In this document: positions 34,568 through 43,554 of the stretch, piece by piece
Numbering within the stretch: position 1 is the first letter of the stretch
Layout of the letters: each line of letters begins with the position of its first letter
NCBI GenBank assembly: GCA_021083345.1
Contig: JAJGRE010000007.1
Location: 186,001 to 250,000 of the forward strand
Origin: Calditrichales bacterium MX18-03
GTDB lineage: Bacteria > Bacillota > Clostridia > Lutisporales > Lutisporaceae
Length of the DNA: 64,000 nt
Direction of reading: 5' to 3'
The notes under the pieces: model-generated
Database searches by the model: none
What the model saw: only the letters and a program-made list of their open reading frames with translations
Told to the model about the DNA's origin: nothing
Translations under genes and position numbers: made by a program

Positions 34568-35266
34568 TCACTCTTTCGCAGCTTCATGCCTTATTCTGTC
34601 CAGCATACTGTCCAGCTTGCCGGCAAGTCTCGCTCCGTATTCCGCCGACAAGTCCACGTTCCTTATATATTCTGCAGGTTCTGCCAGAACTGCCGTCCCG
34701 GCAGCCGTCATCGTCAGGGTCTTTTTGCCGTCGAAAACCGCCTTCAGGTAACCGAAAGGGATTCTTACTTCCTGAATGATAGTGACCTGAATCCGGCTTG
34801 ACATGAAGCCTTTATGGCAGACGATTTGAAAATCGGTTTTTTCCGGCTTCAGGATGCAGCGACCCAGCCGGTTAAGCAAAGCATACCGGATCCGGTTCAT
34901 TTTCCTTTCGGCTCCTTCATTCTCACTGAAAGCAGCTGCGGCTGATCTCAGTACTTCATCCAGTTCCTCCGTTATGTTGATGGACTCACTCACTTTCTTC
35001 TCAGACATGTCCAGACCCTCGTACAATGCCTCACTGCCTCCTCCGGCAGAGCTGCTGCCCGCAGCCCACAGCTCTGCTCCCTTTTGAGCGCAGTATCCAG
35101 CTGCAGCCGACAGCATCGCTCTCTGCGACAGGTAGAGGAAAGAGCCGGAAAGGGCAAAAAGAACAAACAGCACCGTTGTCACCGTCAGGCAGGCTTCTAC
35201 CGTATAGCTGCCTTTCCTGTCCGATGCCAGCTTGTGGAGGACCTTTAACCTACCGTCTTTCTTCAT
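34568..35266 (-). CDS. TadE/TadF-like pseudopilin
   Basis: 232-residue protein with the N-terminus KGSYTVEACLTVTTVLFVLFALSGSF: a basic leader, TVEA with the conserved Glu and one membrane helix. The rest is a soluble extracytoplasmic domain rich in Ala and Ser without known motif. Start overlaps the flp stop as ATGA, so pilin and pseudopilin are translationally coupled. Confidence 0.75.
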   Translation of the reverse strand: MKKDGRLKVLHKLASDRKGSYTVEACLTVTTVLFVLFALSGSFLYLSQRAMLSAAAGYCAQKGAELWAAGSSSAGGGSEALYEGLDMSEKKVSESINITEELDEVLRSAAAAFSENEGAERKMNRIRYALLNRLGRCILKPEKTDFQIVCHKGFMSSRIQVTIIQEVRIPFGYLKAVFDGKKTLTMTAAGTAVLAEPAEYIRNVDLSAEYGARLAGKLDSMLDRIRHEAAKE

Positions 35267-35457
35267 TGATCCAGGTTGGTAAAGGAGTCATCCAGCTTGT
35301 CGTTGCCGAAAACCGTATTGAGGGAACTGGTCACAAAATCAAAGATTTTCTGCCTGAAAATCAAGGCGATCCCCAGCAGCACTGCAATGATCACCACGAT
35401 CTCCACTGTTCCCAGTCCGTCCTCTTCCTGAATAAAGCTTTTCAACATTTCTCTCAT
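35263..35457 (-). CDS. Flp-type type IVb major pilin
   Basis: 64-residue prepilin. A short acidic leader ends in EEDG, followed by LGTVEIVVIIAVLLGIALIF: prepilin peptidase should cut after Gly to leave Leu+1 and the conserved Glu+5. The hydrophobic helix is about 20 residues and the C-terminus is short and polar (LNTVFGN), as in Flp1 pilins. The third ATG (35457) is taken as start, with AGGAG 9 nt upstream; two adjacent ATG triplets lie closer to the site. Confidence 0.88.
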   Translation of the reverse strand: MREMLKSFIQEEDGLGTVEIVVIIAVLLGIALIFRQKIFDFVTSSLNTVFGNDKLDDSFTNLDQ

Positions 35458-35488
35458 GCACATCATCTCCTTTCAAACTTCTAGGCTG

Positions 35489-37024
35489 CTAAAAACCCTT
35501 CATGGATAATACTGCCGGCGCCGTCACGATCATCAGGATGGCCACAAGCATCAGCATCAGAGGCAGGAGCAGCTTCGTCGAGGCTTCCTCACCCAACCGC
35601 TTTGCTGCGTTTTTCCGCATTTCCCAGCACTCGACGGATTGGAGCCGCAGTATCGCAACGGTTTCTTCGCTGCCCTTTCGCAGATTCTGGAGCAGCACCG
35701 ACACAAACTTGGCCACCTCGGGTACCTTGCACCTGCCAGCGAAGGCTTCATACGCCTGGTGCTCCGGCTTGCCGCCCCTGATGTCGCTTAAGGCGGCAGC
35801 CAGTTCCCGATAGAAGGGACTGTCCTTGCCGCTCTCCCCTTGGATCCTGTCCATGGCCCTGCCTGCTGTCATACCGGCCCCCATCAGCAGCACCAGCTTG
35901 TTCAGAAAATCAGGAAAATCATATTGAATCTGCCTTCTCCGTTTTTCTGCCTTATCATGGATGCCGCGGTCCAGAAGATAGGCAATGAGACCAGCCGTAA
36001 AAAAGGCGAAGAACAAAGTCCCCAGTCCGCTGTCCTCCTTCGGCCGCATGTCTGGCAGCCATGTAATGATAACCCCCTCATAGCTGCTGGTAGTGGGCAG
36101 AAGGATCCTGTCATCCCGTATCACATCATCAGCACCGCTGCTTTTGCCCCTGCTTATTTCCTTCAAGCTGCTTCCCAGTTCTTCCAGCACCTTTGACAGG
36201 ATACGGCCTTCGCTTATGGTTGGCTTGCATACCGTCACTTCAAACCTTTTTTCTTTCATAACCGCACCCTTCTTTGCAGTGGCAGTCAGCATGACCACCG
36301 CCTTCATGTCATGCGCTTCGGGTACAGTCACTGCGCCGTCTGCTGCCACCACCTGCGTATTGCTGCTCCTCCATTCAAAATGGACTTCCAGGTTTTCCAG
36401 TGCCTTATAGGTTTTGTTCAGCTGCAGCCGGCTGCTTACAGCATCGAGGCTTCTATTGCTTCCTTTTATCATATCTCCGGTCAGCCTTTCCAAAGCCTTT
36501 ATTACCGCGTCACTGTCACTGGGCGGGGCTGCCTCCGGAATGCTTATAGCATACAGCTGCTGCCTCGACTGCTCACCTTTTTTTACATCAGCCTTCAGAT
36601 AGACCTCCCTGCTGCCTCCACCAAAGGCCGGCCTCACCAGCTCCCTTCCGCCGATCAGGTGCGTCTCTTGGGCACTGCCGCGGCTCACCGTCTCTTGAAC
36701 CCACATCATGCTTCCGAAAAAAGACAAAATCAGAAGGATTAGAAGCACATGGCACACCTTTGCTGCCCAGTGAAGCCTCAGTCCGGAGTCGGCATTTTTG
36801 GCGCCGTATAGCTCACCGAACTGCCGATGAAGCTTCAAGTCATACCGCGTACGATAACGGTACCGGATCAGATCCATGAACGCCGACCCGACAGGCAGCA
36901 GACAGGAATGCAGACCCTTTGCAGCGGTGCGTTGGTCGTCCATCCCGCTGCAAAGGCCCTTGCTCCTTATAAAAAGAAAAACAGTAAATACAAGCAGACC
37001 CGCAAAAAAGATGATGCATATCAT
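35489..37024 (-). CDS. TadC-like pilus platform protein with Ig-like insert
   Basis: 511 residues, against about 300 for ordinary TadC. Hydrophobic segments lie at about 3-18, 71-89, 333-351 and 487-508. The type II secretion F domain is at about 375-500 (NKLVLLMGAGMTAGRAM, FVSVLLQNLRKGSEETVAILR). Between membrane segments two and three, an extracytoplasmic region holds an atrophied bacterial Ig-like domain (about 215-275): FEWRSSNTQVVAADGAVTVP and VVMLTATAKKGAVMKEKRFEVTV. The F domain anchors the assembly ATPase; the Ig-like part is an unusual addition. Confidence 0.82.
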   Translation of the reverse strand: MICIIFFAGLLVFTVFLFIRSKGLCSGMDDQRTAAKGLHSCLLPVGSAFMDLIRYRYRTRYDLKLHRQFGELYGAKNADSGLRLHWAAKVCHVLLILLILSFFGSMMWVQETVSRGSAQETHLIGGRELVRPAFGGGSREVYLKADVKKGEQSRQQLYAISIPEAAPPSDSDAVIKALERLTGDMIKGSNRSLDAVSSRLQLNKTYKALENLEVHFEWRSSNTQVVAADGAVTVPEAHDMKAVVMLTATAKKGAVMKEKRFEVTVCKPTISEGRILSKVLEELGSSLKEISRGKSSGADDVIRDDRILLPTTSSYEGVIITWLPDMRPKEDSGLGTLFFAFFTAGLIAYLLDRGIHDKAEKRRRQIQYDFPDFLNKLVLLMGAGMTAGRAMDRIQGESGKDSPFYRELAAALSDIRGGKPEHQAYEAFAGRCKVPEVAKFVSVLLQNLRKGSEETVAILRLQSVECWEMRKNAAKRLGEEASTKLLLPLMLMLVAILMIVTAPAVLSMKGF

Positions 37025-37027
37025 ACG

Positions 37028-37930
37028 CTACACCTCTATGTCCATGATTTTCTTTGAAATGACGTAAGCAGCGGCCAGGAGCAGGATGGCAAGGGTCATG
37101 ATGATGTTGCCCTGAATGGTTGAAAAAACCGGCTGCATGAAATCGCCGGCACTTGCGGATATAAAAATAATCATCAGGATGGGCATGACATTCAGCACCT
37201 TCTGCTCAAACCGTCTCTCCGCCAGTAGGGCATCGATCTCCTGCCTGATTTCCATTTTGTCCCTCAAGATATCCGTCGAATTCTTCACCACCTGCACCAG
37301 GTTCCCGCCGCTCCGTTTGCTTACCTGAAGCACATCGGCAAAGCTGCGGATGTCTTCCAGATGCGACCGGTCTGCAAAATCCTTCAGTGCCGCTTCAATA
37401 GTCTCGTTCATTTCCAGCTTTCTGGCGATGTATTCCAACTCCCTGAGCAAATCGGTACCGGCATCCGGATACTGTACGGCCATGTCGCACGAAGCCTCCT
37501 TGAAGGCTGCTTCAATGGATTTTCCTGCGGTCAGGGAGGAGGATAAGGAATACAGCATCTCCTTGAACTGAATGCCCAGCTCCTGTTTACGCTTCCTGAT
37601 CATTTCCTTCACCCTGTATTTGGGGTATAACAGTGCTGCAGGTGCTGCCATCAGTGAAATCACAGGATTCCTGTAAAAGATCATGCCCGCAGCAAAAATT
37701 GCCGCAGATGCAGCAGCAATACATGAGAGCCTTTCTCTCCGCGTCATCCGATAGGTGTTATAATCGGGCGGCCTGCCAGCTGCACTTTCCGTCGCTGCAC
37801 CTCCCTTCCCCGGTTTTACGCCTATTCTCTTTTCTCCCGCTCCGAAGCCGATCCCCTTTAAGAGCACGGCAAGAATCAGCGCTACCAATACTACCGCTGC
37901 CATCAGCAGCCCAATAACCACCTTCTCCAT
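37028..37930 (-). CDS. TadB-like pilus platform protein
   Basis: 300-residue inner-membrane protein with an N-terminal membrane segment (about 5-25), a paired segment at about 78-105 and a C-terminal one near 275-295. The central type II secretion F domain (about 120-250) includes FKEMLYSLSSSLTAGKSIEAAF and FADVLQVSKRSGGNLVQVV. TadB and TadC form the membrane platform on which CpaF drives pilin polymerisation. It ends 3 bp before the tadC start. Confidence 0.88.
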   Translation of the reverse strand: MEKVVIGLLMAAVVLVALILAVLLKGIGFGAGEKRIGVKPGKGGAATESAAGRPPDYNTYRMTRRERLSCIAAASAAIFAAGMIFYRNPVISLMAAPAALLYPKYRVKEMIRKRKQELGIQFKEMLYSLSSSLTAGKSIEAAFKEASCDMAVQYPDAGTDLLRELEYIARKLEMNETIEAALKDFADRSHLEDIRSFADVLQVSKRSGGNLVQVVKNSTDILRDKMEIRQEIDALLAERRFEQKVLNVMPILMIIFISASAGDFMQPVFSTIQGNIIMTLAILLLAAAYVISKKIMDIEV

Positions 37931-37943
37931 GATGCATCACCCC

Positions 37944-39182
37944 TCACACCTCTGCAGGTATCCCTGCCAGCTTGAATTTGCCTGTATTCTGCATAACTTT
38001 TTCCGTTCTTTTGAGGCAGCCGGTTACACCTCCATCTACAGTTTCACACGCCTCCTCGAAGCTGTAGAGGGTATTTACCTGGATCTGGCCTTGGCAGCAA
38101 TCCAGCACCTCGGTGATTTCCATGACCCTTCTGCTCTTGTCCCGGAGCCGGGACAGGTGGATGATGATATCGATGGCGGATGCGATCTGCTGCCGTATGG
38201 CTTCCAGGGGAAGGGGCACGGCGCAGAGCACCATGGTCTCCAACCGGCCCAGCATGTCCCGGGTTGAATTGGCATGGCCGGTGGAGAGGGATCCGTCGTG
38301 CCCCGTGTTCATGGCCTGCAGCATATCCAGGGCTTCCGCCCCCCTGACCTCACCAACCACGATCCGCTCCGGCCTCATTCTCAGCGAGGTTTTTATCAGG
38401 TCCCTGATGGTCACCTCCCCTTTCCCCTCGGTATTGGCATTCCGCGTTTCCAGCCTTACGATGTTTTCTATTCCCACAATCTGCAGCTCTGCCGAATCTT
38501 CGATGGTAATGATGCGTTCATCCTTTGGTATGAAGTTGGAAAGCATATTCAGAAAGGTCGTCTTGCCCGATCCTGTCCCGCCGCAGATAAACAGGTTGTA
38601 TTTGGCTTTCACCAGCCTTTCCAGAAAGCCGGCAGCCTCCTTTGTCAGTGATCCCCATGCCACCAGGTCCCCTATGGTGATAGGCTTGTCCGGAAACTTC
38701 CGGATGGTGAGGATGGGTCCGTTCAAGGCAATGGGCGGAAGCACGGCATTGACGCGGGAGCCGTCCTTGAGCCTGGCATCCACAATGGGGGTCGATTCGT
38801 TTACAATCCGGTTCACCCTGGCTACGATGGACTGGATGACATCCTCCAGACGCCTTTGGCTATCGAAGTAAACATCCGCCTTGAGGCATTTCCCGTTCCG
38901 CTCTACAAAAACATCCCGAAGGCCGTTTACCATGATTTCCGTGATGCTTTCATCGTCAATCAAAGGCTGAAGCACATCCATCCGCCTGACGGCATTAAAC
39001 ACCGTCCGGATGAGCTCCTGCTTTTCCCTGATGCTCAGGAACTGCTGTCTGGACTTTTCAAAAACGATTCCCGTCAGCAGCTCTTCCACTGCCTCATCCG
39101 AAGCATCCTTGTCCATATCCATGCCATCCCTTAAGGCTTGCTTGATCTCATTGATGAGGCTTGTTTTCATCTCTTCGTTCAC
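37944..39182 (-). CDS. CpaF/TadA secretion ATPase
   Basis: 412-residue type II/IV secretion ATPase powering Flp pilus assembly. The Walker A motif CGGTGSGKTTFLNML is at about 196-210, the aspartate box IITIEDSAELQI follows, then Walker B-like MRPERIVVGEVRGAEALDM and the His box TGHDGSLSTGHANS. The N-terminal region (1-60) is the helical bundle typical of CpaF. All catalytic residues are intact, in contrast to the neighbouring TadZ. Confidence 0.94.
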   Translation of the reverse strand: MNEEMKTSLINEIKQALRDGMDMDKDASDEAVEELLTGIVFEKSRQQFLSIREKQELIRTVFNAVRRMDVLQPLIDDESITEIMVNGLRDVFVERNGKCLKADVYFDSQRRLEDVIQSIVARVNRIVNESTPIVDARLKDGSRVNAVLPPIALNGPILTIRKFPDKPITIGDLVAWGSLTKEAAGFLERLVKAKYNLFICGGTGSGKTTFLNMLSNFIPKDERIITIEDSAELQIVGIENIVRLETRNANTEGKGEVTIRDLIKTSLRMRPERIVVGEVRGAEALDMLQAMNTGHDGSLSTGHANSTRDMLGRLETMVLCAVPLPLEAIRQQIASAIDIIIHLSRLRDKSRRVMEITEVLDCCQGQIQVNTLYSFEEACETVDGGVTGCLKRTEKVMQNTGKFKLAGIPAEV

Positions 39183-39195
39183 TGAGTCCCCTCCC

Positions 39196-40302
39196 TTACA
39201 GCCTGTTGGAAAGCGCCTGAATCATTGCACCGAAATCGTTGTTCAGATAGATGGCATATCGGTCGTCACGCTGATGCAGCAATGGAACCGTCTTGGGTAT
39301 CCGGATGGCGGCAGGCTTGCCGTTCCAAAGGCTGCCTGGATTCTCCGAATCGTTTGCGGCTTGAACCTTGTTCATGACAAGCATGCTTTTCTCGAAAAGG
39401 CTGATTTCCGTCTTATGCCCGACGATCCTGAATTCTTTTTCCAGCCTCTGAATTTTTACCTTTGACACGCAGCCGGGGTCCGATACAACCAGTATAACGT
39501 CACAGGCATCTAATACGGCTATACTGCCAGGATCCAGGCGGCTTGGCATGTCGATGACGATGCGGTCGTACTGGTTCAGTTCTCTGATCTGATCTACCAG
39601 GTAGGAGAGTTCTTCAGGCATCAGCGCCTCAAGGTCCGTAATACTCTCAGGGGGGCACAGGTAGTGAATGCCCGTTGCCGTATCCACCTGCTTTACGGTC
39701 GAGATCTTCATTCCAACTGCCTTATGCTTGTCCTTTATAAAATAGACGACATCTGTCAATGTTTGCTCGCCGTGGCACTGGAAATATACCGGGGTTGACT
39801 GTGTATTCTCCAGGTTGAGGTAAAAGGTTCTTTTGCCTTTCCCCGAAAAAACAGCAGCCAGAGCAACTGCCAAGGTACTGTTACCCACGCCGCCTGCAGG
39901 GGAAAAAACAGCCACTGCCTTGGTCTTCTTCTCTCCTTTCGCCGCCGGCATCTCACCGGGAAATTTCTCGGCATAAAGGCCCAGCACCGTACTCAGAAGC
40001 TGTTCTCCGGATAGATACCGGTTCACCACCGCATAGCCGCTATCGCACTTTCCTTGTCTGCCGGAGGACAATACCACGACCAGACCGGCACTGCTCAAGC
40101 TTTTCGACAGGTTGAGCATATCGGAGCCGATCAAAAGGATATCCGCGACTCGGCTGCTGTTTTCCAAGTAGTCATAAAGATACAGGGTATCCGTGAAATA
40201 ATTTAATTGCACCTTCGAGCCATAATATTTGCTGATATAGCGGACCAAACCGCCCACATAATGCCTGTCTGCATCCGCCACCACCATGTTGATTTTTATC
40301 AT
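39196..40302 (-). CDS. TadZ/CpaE-like pilus localisation protein with altered P-loop
   Basis: 368 residues: an N-terminal atypical receiver fold (about 1-115) without phosphoacceptor, then a ParA/MinD-type ATPase domain (about 128-368). The Walker A motif reads FSPAGGVGNSTLAVALA, so the nucleotide-contacting Lys of GGVGK is Asn (AAC, codon confirmed near 39880) and the MinD signature Lys is Ala. Walker B-like YDRIVIDMPSRLDPG is present. TadZ proteins mark the pole or site of pilus assembly, and atypical members are known, but loss of this Lys suggests no ATP hydrolysis. Overlaps the peptidase gene by 4 bp. Confidence 0.85.
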   Translation of the reverse strand: MIKINMVVADADRHYVGGLVRYISKYYGSKVQLNYFTDTLYLYDYLENSSRVADILLIGSDMLNLSKSLSSAGLVVVLSSGRQGKCDSGYAVVNRYLSGEQLLSTVLGLYAEKFPGEMPAAKGEKKTKAVAVFSPAGGVGNSTLAVALAAVFSGKGKRTFYLNLENTQSTPVYFQCHGEQTLTDVVYFIKDKHKAVGMKISTVKQVDTATGIHYLCPPESITDLEALMPEELSYLVDQIRELNQYDRIVIDMPSRLDPGSIAVLDACDVILVVSDPGCVSKVKIQRLEKEFRIVGHKTEISLFEKSMLVMNKVQAANDSENPGSLWNGKPAAIRIPKTVPLLHQRDDRYAIYLNNDFGAMIQALSNRL

Positions 40303-40901
40303 ATCCAGTCCCCTTGCCTATAACATTTATTAAAAAAGAATGCCAAACATGTCCCCAAAACCACCGCCCATGCGAAGCTGAAGCTTTCGTCCCCACTGCT
40401 GTCCAGCTTTGAGGTATAGGGCAGGAGGGATTGCGACAGAATGCATGACCGGAGGTATACATAAAGATATCTGGCCCGCTGCCGTGCATTCCCTCTTTTC
40501 AGGATAAGCAAAGCTGCTATCATGCCCCCTGACATGAATGTACAGACCATCACCGCAGCAGCCATTTTCCAACCCAAAACCGAGCCCACGGCGGCGAATA
40601 GCTTGATATCCCCTGCCCCCAGCATTTTCAATGTAAACAGGCTGAAAAGCAGCAACACGGGCAAACCTGCACCCATGAAGGAATCCAGTAGTCCTCTGCA
40701 GCCAAGGAAGAGAAGATTCGTTGCCGCGCCTATCCCGATAAAGGGGAGAACAACCCTGTTCCTGATTTTGCGGCTCCTTATATCGCTGTTCAGCGCAAGC
40801 GAAAGTAAAATCCCCAGTTCCAGCAGCTTCAGACCTGCAGATATTTCGATATGAATCACCAGCTTTTTCCAATTTAAAGTTATTTTACCATATATTTCCA
40901 C
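40299..40901 (-). CDS. Prepilin peptidase (TadV/CpaA, A24 family)
   Basis: 200-residue membrane aspartyl protease that removes the pilin leader. Both catalytic aspartates are in place: ALNSDIRSRKIRN (about 38-50) and LKMLGAGDIKLFAAVG (about 92-107). No N-methylation zinc domain is present, as expected for the short TadV type. First gene of the pilus operon; an extended -10 (TGGTAAAAT) lies just upstream. GTG start with GGGAG 8 nt before it. Confidence 0.88.
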   Translation of the reverse strand: MEIYGKITLNWKKLVIHIEISAGLKLLELGILLSLALNSDIRSRKIRNRVVLPFIGIGAATNLLFLGCRGLLDSFMGAGLPVLLLFSLFTLKMLGAGDIKLFAAVGSVLGWKMAAAVMVCTFMSGGMIAALLILKRGNARQRARYLYVYLRSCILSQSLLPYTSKLDSSGDESFSFAWAVVLGTCLAFFFNKCYRQGDWI

Positions 40902-40970
40902 AAAATACTACTCCCATTTTACCACCTTGCCGAATAAAAAATATTTGCTGAGTTTTTATCCGGCCCCAAA

Positions 40971-41016
40971 AAAAGAACTGCCGCGCACTAATTTCTCAAT
41001 GCGCGGCAGTTCTTTT
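40971..41016 (-). terminator. Intrinsic terminator after the HD-GYP gene
   Basis: Perfect 16-bp arms (40971-40986 and 41001-41016) with 14-nt loop, followed on the minus strand by a T-rich run. It insulates the HD-GYP gene from the pilus operon. Confidence 0.93.
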
Positions 41017-41022
41017 CCCTGC

Positions 41023-42027
41023 TTATATATCCACACTTTCGATAAACAAAGTCAATTCACTAGCCAGGTTGTATTCCCGTTTCTGGTTGTCGGCCGTCTT
41101 GACCCTTACGACAGGTCGTGTAGGAAGCTTGCTGTTCTGTGCCACCACCACACCTGATTCACCGTTGTTCAGTGTAACGCCGACTCCCGTAGGATACGTC
41201 GCAATATTCTCATTGAAAATCTGAACGATCTCCTTGTCCAGCTGCACCGTAGACTTCATATTGATCATCTCGTGAGCGATATAGGATTGCACCGAATCCT
41301 GCCCCATATAACCTGCTGCCAGATTATCATACTCGTCTGCCACGGCAACGATTTTGGCACCCTCGTAAATGTCCTTATCCTTCACTTTCCTTGGAAAGCC
41401 GCTGCCGTCGTTCCTTTCATGATGACCGTATACCGTCATGGTGATCCTGGCGCCAAACCCGTGGTGCTTGCGGAGGTACTCCAAGGATGTATCGACATGC
41501 TCACTGTTATAATCAGACCGGAAGCCCTTTAGTTTGATATCATGCAAAAACGCCCCTACCGCAATATCTTCCAGGACATCGGGCATATATCCCTTGAACA
41601 AGGCCAGCACGACACTGATTACACACACATTGATAGCGTGAATCCAACGCTGATCTGTCACTGCAATATTATTGAACAGAATAATGGGCATGCCCATCGA
41701 GGCTCTGACGGCTCTGATAATCTCTTTTACTGCGTTTTTTATCTCATACTCATCCAGCAGCTTATCCGCATCTGCCAGCTTATATGCTTTGCTGATGGTA
41801 TTCATTGCCAGAAGTTTGGTATTGTCGTCTAAGACAGCTACCCCTTCCACATCTTTATAGAAGTCATCATGAATATATACAGAAAAAATACCATGCGCAC
41901 ATAACCGCTCGACAAGCCTCTCGGTGATGCGGGCACCTGCAGGCAGCAAGACTCTGCCGTCGAGGGTCATAACGGGAATACTGATGGTTTCCTGGTTTTC
42001 AATCGCTTTCACACTGACTAGCTTCAT
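41023..42027 (-). CDS. HD-GYP domain protein (putative c-di-GMP phosphodiesterase)
   Basis: 334-residue cytoplasmic protein. An N-terminal region (1-100) typical of clostridial HD-GYP proteins precedes the hydrolase domain. The metal-binding HD pair is FLHDIKLKGF, and the signature HHERNDGSGFP (GYP changed to GFP) follows. HD-GYP enzymes degrade cyclic di-GMP, which controls pili and motility; the adjacent Tad operon makes that link attractive. C-terminal about 80 residues (GVGVTLNNGESGVVV...) form a PilZ-like or beta-barrel tail. Start 42027 has AGGAGG 5 nt upstream. A TATAAT (42074-42079) lies 47 bp upstream. Confidence 0.85.
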   Translation of the reverse strand: MKLVSVKAIENQETISIPVMTLDGRVLLPAGARITERLVERLCAHGIFSVYIHDDFYKDVEGVAVLDDNTKLLAMNTISKAYKLADADKLLDEYEIKNAVKEIIRAVRASMGMPIILFNNIAVTDQRWIHAINVCVISVVLALFKGYMPDVLEDIAVGAFLHDIKLKGFRSDYNSEHVDTSLEYLRKHHGFGARITMTVYGHHERNDGSGFPRKVKDKDIYEGAKIVAVADEYDNLAAGYMGQDSVQSYIAHEMINMKSTVQLDKEIVQIFNENIATYPTGVGVTLNNGESGVVVAQNSKLPTRPVVRVKTADNQKREYNLASELTLFIESVDI

Positions 42028-42140
42028 TTTAGCCTCCTGCATAAAAATGAACATACTTCCATATCTAGAACAAATTATATCAAAGCCGCAGCGACATGCC
42101 TAGTATCCGGAAGTAGAATATCCGGTATAAGCCGTAAATT

Positions 42141-43370
42141 TTATCCTTTACCATATATTTCGACAATCTTTGTAATTACTTTAACTGCTTTTTCCATGGA
42201 AGGAATAACGGCATATTCATAGCGGCCATGATGGTTGTGGCTGCCGGTGAACAGGTTGGGGGTCGGAAGCCCCATAAAGGAAAGCCTGGAACCGTCTGTC
42301 CCGCCGCGGATGGCCCGGATGATGGGCTTGACGCCCACTGCTTCCATCGCCTCAACCGCTGTATCCACAATATAGCGTACCGGTTCTATTTTTTCGCGCA
42401 TGTTGTAATACTGGTCCTTCAGTTCCATCACGATGGTGTTATGGCCGTATTTATCATTCAAATGCGCCGCAATCTTTCTTACGGCCGCTTTTCTCGCTTC
42501 AAACTTCTCACGGTCATGATCCCGGACCAGAATGGTCAAATGGGTCTGATCAACCTTGCCGTGGATCTCATCCAGGTGAAAAAAGCCTTCATAACCTTCG
42601 GTGTAGGCGGGCGCTTCCAGTTTGGGCAGCATGCTCACAAATTCCATGGCCACCAACTGGGAATTGACCATAACGCCTTTAGCTGTTCCGGTATGCGTAC
42701 TTTTTCCGTTGACCCAGATACGGGCCTTGGCTGCATTGAAGCTTTCATACTCCAGCTCGCCTTCCTGACCGCCGTCTACCGTGTAAGCAAAATCCGCCTT
42801 GAATCCTGCTGCATCAAAGTATTCCATCCCATTGCCCACCTCTTCATCCGGAGAGAAGGCTACCTTGATCTTGCCATGTTTGATTTCAGGATGTGCTATG
42901 AGGTATTCCATAGCAGTGAGTATTTCGGCAATCCCAGCCTTGTCGTCTGCTCCCAGCAGCGTTGTTCCGTCCGTGGTGATCAGGTCCTGGCCTTTATAAA
43001 GCAAAAGCTCGGGAAACTCCCTGGGAGACAGCACGATGTTGTCCCGGCTGTTCAGCACGATATCGCCGCCGTCGTAATTCCGGACGATCTGAGGCTTGAC
43101 ATCGGCACCTGACAAATCGTCTGCCGTATCCATATGGGCAAGAAAACCAATGACCGGTATATCCCTTTCGGTATTGGACGGCAGTTCCCCTGTAACATAG
43201 CCGTACCGGTCCATAATCACTTCTTTCAGCCCTATGGCTTTCATTTCCTCCTCCAGCGCTCTGGCAAGCACCAACTGCTTTTCCGTACTGGGGAAGTGCT
43301 CTGAATTTTCCATGGACTGGGTATCAAAGCTGACATAGCGCAGAAAACGCTCCACGAGTTTTTCCATCAT
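42141..43370 (-). CDS. pepT: Peptidase T (aminotripeptidase)
   Basis: M20-family zinc exopeptidase releasing N-terminal residues from tripeptides in the cytoplasm. Metal and catalytic motifs: GFLAHMDTADD, LLGADDKAGIAEIL, FSPDEEVGNGME and the C-terminal TGSHNHHGRYE. About 409 residues, full length. Two consecutive ATG codons and an in-frame TTG lie after AGGAGGG, so the exact start could shift by one or two codons. Confidence 0.94.
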   Translation of the reverse strand: MMEKLVERFLRYVSFDTQSMENSEHFPSTEKQLVLARALEEEMKAIGLKEVIMDRYGYVTGELPSNTERDIPVIGFLAHMDTADDLSGADVKPQIVRNYDGGDIVLNSRDNIVLSPREFPELLLYKGQDLITTDGTTLLGADDKAGIAEILTAMEYLIAHPEIKHGKIKVAFSPDEEVGNGMEYFDAAGFKADFAYTVDGGQEGELEYESFNAAKARIWVNGKSTHTGTAKGVMVNSQLVAMEFVSMLPKLEAPAYTEGYEGFFHLDEIHGKVDQTHLTILVRDHDREKFEARKAAVRKIAAHLNDKYGHNTIVMELKDQYYNMREKIEPVRYIVDTAVEAMEAVGVKPIIRAIRGGTDGSRLSFMGLPTPNLFTGSHNHHGRYEYAVIPSMEKAVKVITKIVEIYGKG

Positions 43371-43405
43371 CAATCCCTCCTCATATCAATAAAACACACA
43401 TTCAA

Positions 43406-43464
43406 AAAGGGACATACCTTAACGTAACAGGAGTACCTCCTGCTCGAGCAAGGTGTGTCCCTTT
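43406..43464. repeat. Nested palindromic element (REP-like)
   Basis: Outer arms 43406-43420 and 43450-43464 pair over 15 bp with one mismatch (AAAGGGACATACCTT / AAGGTGTGTCCCTTT). Inside is a second perfect hairpin CAGGAG-TAC-CTCCTG (43428-43442). It lies between lacI and pepT, separate from the lacI terminator. The AAAGGGAC...GTCCCTTT ends resemble short palindromic repeats dispersed in many Firmicutes genomes; only one copy is in this window. Confidence 0.65.
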
Positions 43465-43518
43465 ACATTATAACATATTTTGCGTATAAATTCAGTGAAA
43501 TAATCCTCACACATGGAG

Positions 43519-43554
43519 AAAAGCCTTTCATAGGTTCAAACCATGAAAGGCTTT

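Noticed and set aside
42086-42130. Repeated CCGGATA between pepT and the HD-GYP gene
   Set aside because: Two 7-mers in direct orientation, too short to separate from chance and not a stem.
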